The position numbers and the translations under genes were made by a program. Below are positions 24,471 to 25,109 of a stretch of DNA of 25,109 nucleotides, piece by piece. The stretch lies in NCBI GenBank assembly GCA_964571605.1, contig CAZNCS010000034.1:1-25109 (forward strand), written 5' to 3'. Numbering within the stretch: the first letter of the stretch is position 1; each line of letters begins with the position of its first letter. The notes below the pieces were generated by a model. That model was given only the letters and a program-made list of their open reading frames with translations. It ran no database searches and was not told where the DNA came from. Source of the stretch: Leptospira_B sp964571605 (GTDB lineage Bacteria > Spirochaetota > Leptospiria > Leptospirales > Leptospiraceae).

Positions 24471-25109
24471 ATGAAAAAGCAAAAAGAAGAAGCTCAGGGT
24501 TTGGACGATTCCAAACGCCAAGCGATCGACCAGGCAATGACCCAAATTGAAAAACAATTTGGTAAAGGGTCCATTATGCGATTGGGTGCTGCAGCAGCCT
24601 CAATTGTTGCGCCTGTAATACCAACCGGATCGCTTGATCTGGACATCGCCTTGGGAGTCGGGGGTTATCCACTAGGACGGATTGTAGAAATCTACGGTCC
24701 GGAATCTTCTGGAAAGACGACCCTGACACTATCTGCGATTGCGGAAGCCCAGAAACGAGGCGGAGTCGCTGCATTTATCGATGCGGAACACGCATTGGAT
24801 CCATCTTACGCCAAAAAATTAGGCGTCAATTTGGAAGAACTATTGGTTTCTCAACCGGATAACGGAGAGGAAGCATTAGAAATTTGTGAATCTCTCGTCC
24901 GAAGTAACGCAATTGATATCGTTGTTTTAGACTCGGTTGCTGCGTTGGTTCCCAAAGCAGAAATCGAAGGCGATATGGGGGATTCCCATATGGGTCTGCA
25001 AGCAAGACTTATGTCCCAAGCATTGAGAAAACTAACCGGAACGATTTCCAAATCCAAAACGGTAGTGGTCTTCATCAACCAAAACAAAAAAAAAATCGGA
25101 GTAATGTTC
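24471..25109 (+). CDS. recA: RecA recombinase (3' truncated by window edge)
   Basis: RecA forms filaments on single-stranded DNA, drives homologous recombination and triggers SOS cleavage of LexA. The 213 residues visible include Walker A GPESSGKT at 76-83, Walker B VVLDS at 151-155, the DSHMGLQARLMSQALR region (about 171-186), and FINQ at 201-204. The normal next residues in RecA are I/L-R-M-K-I-G-V-M-F; here they read N-K-K-K-I-G-V-M-F, from a run of ten A bases. This alters the start of DNA-binding loop L2 and is discussed as a finding. The start at 24471 has AAGGAG 11 bases upstream. The rest of the gene lies outside the window. Confidence 0.94.
   Translation, partial: MKKQKEEAQGLDDSKRQAIDQAMTQIEKQFGKGSIMRLGAAAASIVAPVIPTGSLDLDIALGVGGYPLGRIVEIYGPESSGKTTLTLSAIAEAQKRGGVAAFIDAEHALDPSYAKKLGVNLEELLVSQPDNGEEALEICESLVRSNAIDIVVLDSVAALVPKAEIEGDMGDSHMGLQARLMSQALRKLTGTISKSKTVVVFINQNKKKIGVMF

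Noticed and set aside
24182..24472. 96-aa open frame antisense to the recA leader
   Set aside because: It covers the recA ribosome-binding site, has no ribosome-binding site of its own and no recognisable domain.

Overview
The window looks like chromosomal DNA from a Leptospira-type spirochaete. The evidence is moderate GC (low-to-mid 40s % by eye, not computed), Leptospira-like proteins of unknown function, frequent TTG starts, and a fatty-acid-oxidation gene (fadH) beside leucine biosynthesis. This assignment is inference from protein character, not a database match. Nearly all genes are core-type chromosomal genes. No prophage, insertion sequence, CRISPR array, rRNA or tRNA was recognised. 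Both ends cut a gene: leuA at the left and recA at the right.

Left part (1-9495, all + strand): leuA (2-isopropylmalate synthase, 5' truncated); a 409-bp gap filled by a palindrome-rich, possibly mobile repeat; fadH (2,4-dienoyl-CoA reductase); a 441-bp gap with a long imperfect hairpin, a perfect palindrome and a probable promoter; a small unknown gene; then a tight operon of slyD, an SF1A (UvrD/PcrA-like) helicase and a SprT-like metalloprotease. The helicase and protease genes overlap by 38 bp. Next is a two-gene envelope unit: a histidine-bearing four-helix membrane protein followed by a YceI-family periplasmic protein. This resembles the yceJ-yceI arrangement of Gram-negative bacteria.

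Middle part (9500-23286, all - strand, read right to left): an unknown 156-aa protein, a HIT-family protein, tldD-tldE (heterodimeric metalloprotease), a 1896-residue bacterial alpha-2-macroglobulin, pbpC (penicillin-binding protein 1C), a MoxR-type AAA+ ATPase and its CoxE-like VWA partner. The A2M-PBP1C pair is a recognised periplasmic defence and repair couple. MoxR-VWA is a recognised chaperone-type couple.

Right part (23358-25109, + strand): an unknown protein with an N-terminal signal peptide and a C-terminal membrane anchor, then recA. RecA carries an unexpected Asn-Lys-Lys-Lys stretch, encoded by a ten-A run, where DNA-binding loop L2 is normally highly conserved. This may be an assembly artefact at a contig end.

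The items most worth a second look are the composite inverted-repeat element after leuA, the helicase-protease overlap, the YceI partner gene and the RecA L2 anomaly. I did not find a clearly new multi-gene system.
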